Shown here: positions 31,733 through 39,982 of the stretch, piece by piece
Numbering within the stretch: the first letter of the stretch is position 1
Layout of the letters: every line of letters starts with the position of its first letter
NCBI RefSeq assembly: GCF_009739465.1
Contig: NZ_WHOM01000070.1
Coordinates: 1-52,450 of the forward strand
Direction of reading: 5' to 3'
DNA length: 52,450 bases
Source of the DNA: Streptomyces apocyni
GTDB lineage: Bacteria; Actinomycetota; Actinomycetes; Streptomycetales; Streptomycetaceae
Translations under genes and position numbers: made by a program
Notes under the pieces: generated by a model
Databases searched by the model: none
Seen by the model: the letters and a program-made list of their open reading frames with translations, nothing else
What the model was told of the DNA's origin: nothing

Positions 31733-31850
31733 GCTGCGCCTCGCCTCTCGCTCTCTGTGCTGTTCCGGTCACAGAGTGGGGTGGTGGCCGTTACGCTCGA
31801 CAGTGGTTTGCGTGTGACAACGGAAGGTGCACTCCTGGGAGTTGGTCGGC

Positions 31851-32672
31851 ATGGCGATCGAGGACACCCCGCAGACGAGAGAACGGTACGGCCAGGAGCT
31901 CAAGCGCCGCCGCGAGGCGGCTGGGCTCACCCAGGAGCAGCTGAGTCAGCTCGTGATCATGTCGCGTACGCACATCGCCCACATCGAGGCGGGGCGCCGC
32001 AGGCCGGACCTGGAGGACGCGCGACGGCTGGACCAGGCGCTGGGCGGGGACGGGTTCTTCGTCAACTTCCTGCCCTCGTTGGGCGAGGGGCGGGTCGCAG
32101 AACACTTCGCGGAGGCCCTGGAGTTGGAGCGGCAGGCGACGGTGATTAGGGAGTACGGACCGAAGCTGGTGCCGGGCATCTTGCAGACTCCAGCGTATGC
32201 CCGCGCGGTGCTGGGGTCCGGCTTCCCTGCCAAGTCTCTGGAGGAACGTGACGAGCTGCTCGTCACGCGGCTCGGGCGCGCACGCACCCTGGACGACTTC
32301 CACTCCCCGGTGTTCTGGTCGCTGCTCGACGAGGCTGTGCTGAGACGCCCGGTCGGCGGCCCAGGGGTGATGTGCGAGCAGCTCCGTCACATAGTGGAGT
32401 TGGGTGAGAGTGACCGTATCCGGGTGCATGTGCTCCCGTATTCGGTGGGTCTCCACTCGCTGATGGAGGGCTTCGTATCGCTGATGTGGTTCGAGGACCT
32501 ACCGCCGATCGCGTACGTGGAAGGCTTGAAGACGGGCCGGGTGCTGGAAGTTCCGGCCGTGGTGCGCCAGTGCCAGGCCGTCTACGATCACGCTCTGGGG
32601 GACGCCTTGTCGCACCGCGCCTCCCTGGATCTGATCAGCTCCATTGCGAAGGAATACGAGCATGCGCGGTAG
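31851..32672 (+). CDS. XRE-family regulator with DUF5753 (Scr1) domain
   Basis: The 273-residue protein has an N-terminal HTH (ELKRRREAAGLTQEQLSQLV, IMSRTHIAHIEAGRRRP) followed by the DUF5753 ligand-like domain (LVPGILQTPAYARAVL, IRVHVLPYSVGLHSLMEGF). This architecture is the Streptomyces Scr1/BldB-associated regulator type, which normally pairs with a DUF397 protein, as here. ATG 31851 has GGGAG at 9 nt. The gene overlaps the DUF397 gene by 11 bp. Confidence 0.93.
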   Translation: MAIEDTPQTRERYGQELKRRREAAGLTQEQLSQLVIMSRTHIAHIEAGRRRPDLEDARRLDQALGGDGFFVNFLPSLGEGRVAEHFAEALELERQATVIREYGPKLVPGILQTPAYARAVLGSGFPAKSLEERDELLVTRLGRARTLDDFHSPVFWSLLDEAVLRRPVGGPGVMCEQLRHIVELGESDRIRVHVLPYSVGLHSLMEGFVSLMWFEDLPPIAYVEGLKTGRVLEVPAVVRQCQAVYDHALGDALSHRASLDLISSIAKEYEHAR

Positions 32673-32955
32673 TGAGCACGTGAGCATCCCGGACGCCTCG
32701 GTCGTCTCGATGTGGCGCAAGTCCACGTACAGCGGCGGCAGCAGCGGCGAGTGCCTGGAAGTCAGCGACGCCTACCTGCCGGCAGCAGCCTGGCGCAAGT
32801 CCACCCACAGCGGCGGCGACAGCGGCGCCTGCCTCGAAGTCAACGACACCTGCCCCGCCTGCGTCCCCGTCCGCGACAGCAAGAACCCGCACGGCCCCGC
32901 CCTCGTCTTCGGCCCGGCCGCCTGGACGTCCTTCGTCGCCTCCGTCAAGGCCTGA
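32662..32955 (+). CDS. DUF397 protein with internally duplicated N-terminal motif
   Basis: The 97-residue protein contains the DUF397 opening motif twice: WRKSTYSGGSSGECLEV and then WRKSTHSGGDSGACLEV about 26 residues later, followed by one complete end (VPVRDSKNPHGPALVF, AAWTSFVASV). DUF397 partners of XRE-DUF5753 proteins are thought to act as small antagonists or antitoxin-like modulators. ATG 32662 overlaps the regulator stop and has AAGGA upstream. The duplication is nearly identical at DNA level and so looks recent. Confidence 0.9.
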   Translation: MRGSEHVSIPDASVVSMWRKSTYSGGSSGECLEVSDAYLPAAAWRKSTHSGGDSGACLEVNDTCPACVPVRDSKNPHGPALVFGPAAWTSFVASVKA

Positions 32956-33060
32956 CGGGCCGCCGTTCTCAGAGTCCGGTAGCCACTGCGGACCCTGACC
33001 CGCCACCTGGGTGGCTGCCGTCTGGCTCGTAGGGGGCATCACGGGGCTCCGTCACGCCCC

Positions 33061-33549
33061 TCAGGCCGTCGTTGAGTCTGTTCGTCGCTCATAGCGTGAA
33101 CGTGCGACGTGATGGGCGACGCGGAGTAGCTCGCGGACTGTCGCGTCGGTCCGTGGCCCCGGGTTCACCACCGCGAGCCAGCCAACCGAGCCGTAGGCGG
33201 GATGCGCGATCACGGCGTCGGTCGCGCTGGGGCCGGGTTCGTCTTCAGCGGCTGGCTCGCGCGGCGCGCGGCCGGTCCGGTTGGCGAAGGCATCCTTCCC
33301 AGCGGCGATGTTGACGCGGAACGCGTCTGGGTGGCTGTCCAGGCGCGACGTCGCGTCGTCCGGGTAGTCCTTCGTCACGATCGTCGCGAACGGTTGGGTC
33401 GCGTGAGGCACGACGCCGTCAGGAGAGTAGTAGAAGAACGTATCCCCCCACGCGATCTCTGGCGCTGGTGAGCCGTCGTCGGGTCCCGGCCGGATGGCCA
33501 GGACTCCATCGAGGCGCGTTACGAAGTCGATGATGTCGTCGATGGTCAT
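33061..33549 (-). CDS. DUF6194-like conserved hypothetical protein
   Basis: The 162-residue protein begins MTIDDIIDFVTRLDGVLAIR and contains WGDTFFYYSPDGVVP, FATIVTKDYPDD and RVNIAAGKDAF, ending with HPAYGSVGWLAVVNP and a helix. This is the pattern of the DUF6194/YjbR-like fold, a double-wing DNA-binding-like fold of unknown role. It is convergent with the DUF397 gene and divergent from the MerR gene. Confidence 0.75.
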   Translation of the reverse strand: MTIDDIIDFVTRLDGVLAIRPGPDDGSPAPEIAWGDTFFYYSPDGVVPHATQPFATIVTKDYPDDATSRLDSHPDAFRVNIAAGKDAFANRTGRAPREPAAEDEPGPSATDAVIAHPAYGSVGWLAVVNPGPRTDATVRELLRVAHHVARSRYERRTDSTTA

Positions 33550-33645
33550 GTGCTCAAGCGTTTCATTAAGGTGCTTGTGGAGACTTTGGAGCGGATACGG
33601 GACGGATACGTAGCGGATACGGGGCAGAGAGCAGGGGAGTAGCGC

Positions 33646-34374
33646 GTGCCAACCCTCAAGTCATCGTCCACACACATGCGCACCATCGACGTCGCGCGAC
33701 GTGCCGGTTACTCCGTTCAGCAGATCCGCAATCTCGAACGCGACGGCGTCCTGCCACCGGCCACGCGGACAACTACGGGCGGCTACCGGATCTACCGGGA
33801 TATCCACGTACAGTCCGCGCTGGCCTACCGAGCCCTCGCCGTCGGTACGGGTCCGGTTCAGGCCAGGCGAATCGTTCGTGCCGTGCACGAGTGTCCGATC
33901 CCGGAGGTGCTCGCACTCCTCGACGCGGCACACGCTCGACTCGACCGGGAGCGTACGGACCTCGAACTCGCCAAGGAGGCTGCCGCGGCGATCTCCGCCG
34001 AGCTGATCGAAGACGTACGCCGGTCGGATGCGATGAGCGTCTCCGAACTCGCCGCCGCGCTCGGAGTGCGTCCGTCGACACTGCGGCACTGGGACGCAGA
34101 GGGGCTTGCTGTTCCTGACCGGGTCTCGCCACGAGGAACGCGACGCTACTCACCAGCCCAGACCCGGGACGCTCGGATCGTGCACCAGCTGCGCGGCGCC
34201 GGGTACCGCGTCGAGGCGCTACGGGCCCTGATGCGGGGTCTGCGGAACGGGCGCCGATCGGAAGACGTCAGAGCCGCGCTGGCGGCCCGAGACGCGAGTA
34301 TCGCGGCTCGGTCCCGTGCCCTTCTCGACGCCGCCGTGCCGCTCAGCAGAGTCCTCACTGCCGCTCAGGCGTGA
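33646..34374 (+). CDS. MerR-family regulator with two HTH domains
   Basis: The 242-residue protein has two MerR winged-helix domains: residues about 10-50 (RTIDVARRAGYSVQQIRNLE, GVLPPATRTTTGGYRIYRD) and about 127-170 (MSVSELAAALGVRPSTLRHW, AEGLAVPDRVSPRGTRRYS). A helical segment joins them, and a C-terminal helix follows. Ordinary MerR proteins have one HTH and dimerise, whereas this chain could bind an operator as a monomer or bridge two sites. GTG 33646 has GGGAG 6 nt upstream. No effector-binding domain is obvious. Confidence 0.88.
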   Translation: MPTLKSSSTHMRTIDVARRAGYSVQQIRNLERDGVLPPATRTTTGGYRIYRDIHVQSALAYRALAVGTGPVQARRIVRAVHECPIPEVLALLDAAHARLDRERTDLELAKEAAAAISAELIEDVRRSDAMSVSELAAALGVRPSTLRHWDAEGLAVPDRVSPRGTRRYSPAQTRDARIVHQLRGAGYRVEALRALMRGLRNGRRSEDVRAALAARDASIAARSRALLDAAVPLSRVLTAAQA

Positions 34375-34753
34375 GGCCGGATCGCAAGGCGGCCTGCTCC
34401 AGCGCATGACCGTGGGCAGCCAGGTCGCGGGTCAGGTGTGGCGTGGCCGGGTCGTCCAGGTCACGGCAGGCGGCGTGACCCAGCAGACCGCACAGGACCC
34501 GACGGGTGAGCCCCTGGAGTTGGGCCTGGGGGGAGCTGGGTTCGCGGCGGGTGGGGTGCTGGGGATCGTTACCGGGGCGGTGTGGCTGGCCTCTCCTTCT
34601 GTCCCCTCCGCTCCGAGGAGGGGCGCGGCGCCGGGCCGGAGGAGCGGGAGGGGTGAGAAGGGACGCAAGGGTAACTAAGGGGCCCCGGCGGTGATCGACA
34701 TCTAAACTGCGTCCCTTCAGACGTTCTGACGACGCACAGCGGGAGACACCTCC
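34375..34753. other. Spacer between the MerR and carboxylesterase genes
   Basis: No gene can be assigned with confidence. A minus-strand frame ending at 34355 has good third-position GC for about 55 codons (34355-34520, reading LTRRVLCGLLGHAACRDLDD) but has no credible start and turns Arg/Pro-rich upstream, so it may be a gene remnant. The right side holds the carboxylesterase ribosome site (GGGAGACACC). Confidence 0.4.
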
Positions 34754-36322
34754 GTGGACATTTTCAAGACGGCGAACGGTTCGGTACGAGGTCATCGGCC
34801 CGTGCCAGACATCGTCTCCGTCCTCGGAATCCCCTACGCCGCCGCCCCGTTCGGCGCCAACCGGTTCCGGGAGCCGCGCCCCGCGCCCTCCTGGACCGGG
34901 GTTCGAGACTGCGGCGGATTCGGGCCCGTCTCGCCGCAGTCGGCCGAGTTGCCGGGGACGCCCGTGTGGGCGCCGGGGGACGAGGACATCCTGACCGTGA
35001 ACGTGTGGGCGCCGGATTCGGCGGGGCCGGGGCGTGGTCCGTTGCCGGTTCTCGTCTGGGTGCACGGCGGCGCGTACACCTTCGGGTCCTCCGCTGAGCC
35101 CAACTACGACGGGACCGTGCTGGCCCGTGCCGGGTTGGTCGTGGTCACCTTCAACTACCGGCTGGGGTTTGAGGGGTTCGGGCACATACCGGATGCGGAT
35201 GGCGATTTCCCGGATAACCGGGGGCTGCTCGACCAGGTCGCCGCGCTGCGCTGGGTGCGCGAGAACATCGCCGCGTTCGGGGGCGACCCCGAGAACGTCA
35301 CCGTCGCCGGGCAGTCGTCCGGGGCCGCGTCGATCTCCTGCCTGATGGTGATGGAGCAGGCGCGCGGGCTGTTCCGGCGGGCCATCGCGCACAGCGTCGT
35401 CAGTACCTGCTACTCACCCGATATCGCCGCCGCGACCACCCGCCAGATCGCCGCAGCGGCGGGGTGCGCCGCCACCGCCGACGGCCTGCTCGGCACCACA
35501 CCGCAGGCGCTGGTCCGGGCGTCCGACCAGGTGGTCGCCGACTGCCGGGCGAATCCGGACGACGCCGGGACCCGCCAGTACGACCCCGTGCTCTACGCCC
35601 CGGTCCTGGACGGTGACGTACTGCCTGTCGATCCGCTCACCGGGGTGGCCGCTGGCGCCGCCCGGGACGTGGACCTGCTGGTCTGCCACACCACCGAGGA
35701 GTACTGGCTGCTGGACGCCGTCGGGAGCAGCGCGAAGGTGGACAGCGCCGAGCGACTGGCGGCCTTCGCACGGGACTTCCGGCTTCCGGACGGTCTGGTG
35801 GACGGGTATCGCGCGCTGCTGCCGGACGCGCCGGTGCTTGACGTCTACCTCGCGATCTTCGGTGACCTGGTGTTCGGCGAGTACACGAACCGGTTCGCCG
35901 AGCAGCACGCGCGAGGCGGGGGCCGGGCGTTCGTGTCACGGTTCGCCCGGCGACGCCTCGGGCCGGACGGCGTGGTGCGGGCCTGGCACTGCGCGGACGT
36001 CCCCTTCGCCTTCGGCACCCTCGACAACGAGGACCTGTCCTTCCTCATCGGCGGCCCGCCCAACGCCGCGGACCACGTACTGTCCGAGCGCATGGTGCGG
36101 GCCTGGGCCGACTTCGCGGCCAGCGGCGATCCGGGCTGGCCGCCGCTCGAGCACTCCACCGCCCCCGCCCCCGCTGGCCTGGTCAGGGTCTGGAACACCG
36201 ACGATGGCCTGCCCGAGAGCCAGAGCCAGAGTCAGGGGCAGGGGCAGGGGCAGGGGCAGGGGCAGGCGCGCGCCCGCCGGGAGCTCTGGTCCACGGTGGA
36301 GTTCCCGCTTCTGCGGGCGTAG
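34754..36322 (+). CDS. Type B carboxylesterase
   Basis: The 522-residue alpha/beta-hydrolase has the carboxylesterase/lipase signature: IPYAAAPFGANRFREP at the start, oxyanion hole VWVHGGAYTFG, nucleophile Ser188 in AGQSSGAAS (usual GESAG) and the late ADVPFAFGTL with its His region. It hydrolyses carboxylic esters, substrate unknown. Near the C-terminus a Gln/Gly/Ser stretch (SQSQSQGQGQGQGQ) is encoded by an in-frame CAGGGG-type microsatellite (36217-36266). GTG start. It lies upstream of the KstR-like operator of the next gene. Confidence 0.92.
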   Translation: MDIFKTANGSVRGHRPVPDIVSVLGIPYAAAPFGANRFREPRPAPSWTGVRDCGGFGPVSPQSAELPGTPVWAPGDEDILTVNVWAPDSAGPGRGPLPVLVWVHGGAYTFGSSAEPNYDGTVLARAGLVVVTFNYRLGFEGFGHIPDADGDFPDNRGLLDQVAALRWVRENIAAFGGDPENVTVAGQSSGAASISCLMVMEQARGLFRRAIAHSVVSTCYSPDIAAATTRQIAAAAGCAATADGLLGTTPQALVRASDQVVADCRANPDDAGTRQYDPVLYAPVLDGDVLPVDPLTGVAAGAARDVDLLVCHTTEEYWLLDAVGSSAKVDSAERLAAFARDFRLPDGLVDGYRALLPDAPVLDVYLAIFGDLVFGEYTNRFAEQHARGGGRAFVSRFARRRLGPDGVVRAWHCADVPFAFGTLDNEDLSFLIGGPPNAADHVLSERMVRAWADFAASGDPGWPPLEHSTAPAPAGLVRVWNTDDGLPESQSQSQGQGQGQGQGQARARRELWSTVEFPLLRA

Positions 36323-36353
36323 CGCCGCATCCCGTTGACACCTCGCAGCGCAT

Positions 36354-36368
36354 CTGACCTTCCGTCAG
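36354..36368. promoter_or_regulatory. Second operator family (CTGACNNNNCGTCAG), site 2
   Basis: CTGACCTTCCGTCAG sits in a longer dyad ATCTGAC...GTCAGAT. It ends 2 bp before a KstR-like site, so the acyl-CoA dehydrogenase promoter carries both operator types side by side. Confidence 0.65.
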
Positions 36369-36370
36369 AT

Positions 36371-36384
36371 TGGAACCTGTTCTA
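36371..36384. promoter_or_regulatory. KstR-like operator 4, before the fused acyl-CoA dehydrogenase
   Basis: TGGAACCTGTTCTA matches TNNAACNNGTTNNA exactly and lies only 11 bp before the ATG at 36396, where binding would block transcription or the start of translation. Confidence 0.7.
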
Positions 36385-36395
36385 GTCTGCCCGCC

Positions 36396-38627
36396 ATGGC
36401 GATCGGGATCGGAGTCACGCGAGAGCAAAGCGAGTTGGCCGATGCGGTACGAGGCTGGCTGGGCCGGGCCATGCCGCCCGAGGAGATCCGTAAGCTGCTG
36501 GACGCGCCGTCGGTGGATGGGTGCGGCAGCCGGCCCGGCTACTGGTCGGGGCTCGCCGAACAGGGGCTGCTTGGTGTGCAGTTGCCCGACGCGTACGGCG
36601 GTGGCGGCGGGGATCTCGTTGACCTCGCCGTGGTGTTGGAGGAGGCGGCACGCGCCGCGTTGCCGGGGCCGTTTCTCGCGAACGCGCTGGCCACGCAGGT
36701 GCTGCACCAGGCCGGGGCAGGGGCCGAGGGGCTGGTGGCCGCGCTGGCGAGCGGGGAGCGGATCGGGGCCGTCGCGCTCGGCGCCGGTACGCTGACCGCC
36801 GTCGCGGCCGATGACGGGTACGTACTGGAGGGTGCCGCCCCGCCCGTGCTGTCCGGGGCCGAGGCCGATCTGCTGGTCGTCGCAGCCGAGTTGGCGACGG
36901 GCACGGTCTGGCTCGCCGTGGACTCGGACACGGCCGCGCTGACCGTACGCACGCAGGAGAGCGCCGACCCGACCCGCCCCACCGCCGAGGTGACGGCTGC
37001 GGGCGCGCACGTTCCGCGCGAGCGGGTGCTGGACGTCGACTCCGGGTACGTCAATGACCTCGCGGCGGTCCTGTTCGCCGCCGACGCCTGCGGTACGGCG
37101 GGGTGGGCGCTGCACACCGCCGCCGAGTACGCCAAGGTGCGGGAGCAGTTCGGGCGGCCGATCGGGCAGTTCCAGGGGATCAAGCACCTGTGCGCGGACA
37201 TGCTCGTACGGGTCGAGCAGGCGCGGGCCCTCGCCTGGGACGCCGCGCGCTGCATCGATCTCGACGAGGGCGAGGGCGGTGGCGTCCAGCAGGGGCCGGA
37301 CGTACGGGGGTTGGTGGCGTCGTTGGCCGGAGGCGCGGCCCTGGATGCCGCGTACAGCTGCGCCAAGGACTGCATCCAGGTACTCGGCGGCATCGGCTTC
37401 ACCTGGGAGCACGACGCCCACCTCTATCTACGCCGCGCGGTCGTCGCCCGACAGCTCATCGGCGCCGGTGACACGCATCGGCTACGCGCCGTACGGCTCG
37501 CCGAGTCCGGTGCGCGCCGGGAACTGCGGGTCGAACTCCCGGAGACGGCGGACGCGTACCGGCGCGCGGCCCGTGACGCGATCGCCGCAGCCGCGTCCCC
37601 AAGCGACGGCATCGCCGACCCAGCCGCCGCGCGCCGAGCCCTCGCCCCTACCGGCTACGCGGCGCCCCACCTGCCCGAGCCGTACGGACTCGGCGCCGGA
37701 CCCCTCCAGCAGCTCGCCGTTCAGCGGGAGTTGGCGGACGCGGGAGTCAGGCTCAGCGAACTGGGCATCGGGACCTGGGTGGTGCCCTCGCTCATCACGT
37801 ACGGAACCCAGGAGCAGCGGGACCGCTACATCGCGCCCACGCTGTGCGGCGATGTGCTGTGGTGCCAGCTGTTCAGCGAACCAGGCGCCGGTTCGGACCT
37901 GGCCTCCCTGCGGACCCGGGCGCAGCGCGTACCCGAGGGCTGGCGCATCAACGGCCAGAAAGTGTGGACCAGCGCCGCCCAGTGGGCCGACCACGCGATT
38001 CTGCTGGCCAGGACCGACCCGGACGCCCCCAAGCACCGGGGGCTCACGTACTTCGTACTCGACATGAAGAACACCCCCGGCATCGACATCCGCCCCCTCA
38101 AGGAGATCACCGGCGACTCCCTCTTCAACGAGGTCTACCTGGACGACGTGATCCTTCCCGAAGACGCCGTCGTCGGGGAGCTGAACAACGGCTGGAAGGT
38201 CGCCCGCCACACCCTCGGCAACGAACGCGTCCATATGGCCGACCAGTTGACCTTTGACACCGGGCTTGAGGCGCTCATCGCGCGGGCCGGTGACCTGGAC
38301 GGCGCCTACCGCGCGCGGATCGGCGCGCTCGCCGCCGAGGCGCACGCGCTGGCCTGCATCGGGTTGCGTACGACGCTACGGCAGGTCGCGGGCGCCGAAC
38401 CCGGCGCCGGTGCCTCCGTACGCAAGCTGGTCCAGACCCCGCACCAGCAGAAGGTCGCCGAACTGGCCCTGGAGCTGCTCGGCCCGGCGGGCGCGGTACG
38501 TGAGGGGGCGGGGGAGCGGGCGCTGCATGGCTTCCTGATGTCCCGCTGCCTGACCATCGCGGGCGGCACCACGCAGGTACAGCTCAATGTCGTCGCCGAG
38601 CGCCTGCTCGGCCTGCCCAGGGACTAG
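36396..38627 (+). CDS. Fused double acyl-CoA dehydrogenase, FadE34-like
   Basis: The 743-residue protein consists of two acyl-CoA dehydrogenase units in one chain. Unit 1 (about 1-385) has EYAKVREQFGRPIGQFQGIK and VLGGIGFTWEHDAHLYLRRA. Unit 2 (about 390-743) has LFSEPGAGSDLASLRT, the FAD-contact VWTSAAQWADHAILLARTDP and the C-terminal LTIAGGTTQVQLNVVAERLL. This layout and length match mycobacterial FadE34, which dehydrogenates a short steroid side-chain acyl-CoA. A KstR-type operator directly upstream supports the link. It is followed after 47 bp by the thiolase gene. Confidence 0.88.
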   Translation: MAIGIGVTREQSELADAVRGWLGRAMPPEEIRKLLDAPSVDGCGSRPGYWSGLAEQGLLGVQLPDAYGGGGGDLVDLAVVLEEAARAALPGPFLANALATQVLHQAGAGAEGLVAALASGERIGAVALGAGTLTAVAADDGYVLEGAAPPVLSGAEADLLVVAAELATGTVWLAVDSDTAALTVRTQESADPTRPTAEVTAAGAHVPRERVLDVDSGYVNDLAAVLFAADACGTAGWALHTAAEYAKVREQFGRPIGQFQGIKHLCADMLVRVEQARALAWDAARCIDLDEGEGGGVQQGPDVRGLVASLAGGAALDAAYSCAKDCIQVLGGIGFTWEHDAHLYLRRAVVARQLIGAGDTHRLRAVRLAESGARRELRVELPETADAYRRAARDAIAAAASPSDGIADPAAARRALAPTGYAAPHLPEPYGLGAGPLQQLAVQRELADAGVRLSELGIGTWVVPSLITYGTQEQRDRYIAPTLCGDVLWCQLFSEPGAGSDLASLRTRAQRVPEGWRINGQKVWTSAAQWADHAILLARTDPDAPKHRGLTYFVLDMKNTPGIDIRPLKEITGDSLFNEVYLDDVILPEDAVVGELNNGWKVARHTLGNERVHMADQLTFDTGLEALIARAGDLDGAYRARIGALAAEAHALACIGLRTTLRQVAGAEPGAGASVRKLVQTPHQQKVAELALELLGPAGAVREGAGERALHGFLMSRCLTIAGGTTQVQLNVVAERLLGLPRD

Positions 38628-38674
38628 GGGACCCGGGGCCAGGGACCAGAGACTAGGGACGGAGGACACTCACC

Positions 38675-39874
38675 ATGAAGAGCTACATCGTCGGTGTCGG
38701 CATAACGAAGTTCGAGAAGCCCGAGTCGCGCGACTGGCAGTACTGGGACATGGCCAGGGACGCCGGGACCCAGGCCCTCGCCGATGCCGGAATCGCGTAC
38801 GACCTGGTGGAACAGGTGCCCGTCGGGTACTGCTTCCAGCCGTCCACGGCGGGACAGCGCGCGGTGTACGAGATCGGGCTGAGCGGGGTGCCCGTGTACA
38901 ACGTCAACAACAACTGTGCCACCGGGGCTACCGCGCTGATGATGGCCCGGCAGTTCGTCGAGGGCGGGCTGAGCGACTGCGTACTGGCGCTCGGCTTCGA
39001 GAAGATGAAGCGGGGCGCTTTGGGTGGCGGCGGCTCGGACGACGGCGGAGACTTCAAGAGCTCGCCCGTTGCCCGACATTACGGGATCATGGCCGCCAAG
39101 CACGGCTTCGAGATGACCCCGCCCACCGCGCAGATCTTCGGCGCCGCGGCCCGTGAGCACATGGAGCTGTACGGCACCACCGAGGCGCAGCTCGCGGCCG
39201 TCGGCGCCAAGAACCACCGGCACTCGGCGCACAATCCGTACGCCCAGTTCCAGGACGTGTACGCGGTCGACGAGATCCTGGCCGCCAAGACCATCCACCG
39301 GCCGCTCACCAAGCTCCAGTGTTCACCGACATCAGACGGTTCGGCCGCCGCGGTGGTGGTGTCGGAGCGGTTCGTGGAGCGGCATGACCTGGCCGACCGT
39401 GCCGTGGAGATCGCCGCCCAGGCGATGACCACCGACACCGCCGCCTCCTTCGACTCCGGGTCCTGCATCGACGTCGTCGGCAAGCCGATGTCGCGGGCCG
39501 CGGCAGAGCGGGTGTACGAGACGTCCGGCCTCGGCATCGAGGAGGTCGACGTCATCGAACTGCACGACTGCTTCTCGATCAACGAGCTGCTGACGTACGA
39601 GGCGCTCGGCCTGTGCGCGGACGGCGAGTCCGGCAAGCTGGTCGAGTCGGGGGCGACGACGTACGGCGGGCGCTGGGTCGTCAATCCCTCCGGCGGGCTG
39701 ATCTCCAAGGGCCACCCTCTCGGCGCGACCGGCTTGGCCCAGGCCGCCGAGCTGACCTGGCAGCTGCGCGGCACGGCGGGGGAGCGGCAGGTGCCGGGGG
39801 CGCGGGTGGGGCTGGCGCACAACATCGGGCTGGGCGGGGCGGCGGTGGTGACGTTGCTGCGGAGGCCGTCCTAG
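38675..39874 (+). CDS. SCP2-type thiolase / lipid-transfer protein (Ltp-like)
   Basis: The 399-residue protein has a thiolase fold with nucleophile Cys81 in VNNNCATGATAL, the conserved IELHDCFSINELL and the terminal GGLISKGHPLGATGLAQ. This is the nondecarboxylating SCP2/Ltp subgroup, whose members carry out retro-aldol or thiolytic cleavage of sterol side-chain acyl-CoAs. The C-terminal Cys of true degradative thiolases is replaced in the HNIGLGGAAVV region. GGAGGACACTCACC precedes the ATG. It is co-transcribed with the fused dehydrogenase. Confidence 0.9.
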   Translation: MKSYIVGVGITKFEKPESRDWQYWDMARDAGTQALADAGIAYDLVEQVPVGYCFQPSTAGQRAVYEIGLSGVPVYNVNNNCATGATALMMARQFVEGGLSDCVLALGFEKMKRGALGGGGSDDGGDFKSSPVARHYGIMAAKHGFEMTPPTAQIFGAAAREHMELYGTTEAQLAAVGAKNHRHSAHNPYAQFQDVYAVDEILAAKTIHRPLTKLQCSPTSDGSAAAVVVSERFVERHDLADRAVEIAAQAMTTDTAASFDSGSCIDVVGKPMSRAAAERVYETSGLGIEEVDVIELHDCFSINELLTYEALGLCADGESGKLVESGATTYGGRWVVNPSGGLISKGHPLGATGLAQAAELTWQLRGTAGERQVPGARVGLAHNIGLGGAAVVTLLRRPS

Positions 39875-39982
39875 GAGCGGGGGCCGTCCTGGGAGCGGGG
39901 GTAGCGGGGGCCGTCCTAGGACCAGCGGCCTACCGTCGCTGGGTCGTAACCCCGATGCGTCGCTTGAGTCTCGCCTGAGAGC
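39875..39982. repeat. Short imperfect tandem repeat after the thiolase gene
   Basis: GGCCGTCCTAGGAGCGGG-like units are repeated about three times between the thiolase stop and about 39922, ending in CCGTCCTAGGA. They could fold but have no T-run. The MFS gene starts shortly after. Confidence 0.5.

Noticed and set aside
34355..35392. Minus-strand frame of 345 codons across the carboxylesterase start
   Set aside because: Most of it is the antisense shadow of the carboxylesterase. Only its last 55 codons look coding and they lack a start, so I mention it only as a possible remnant.
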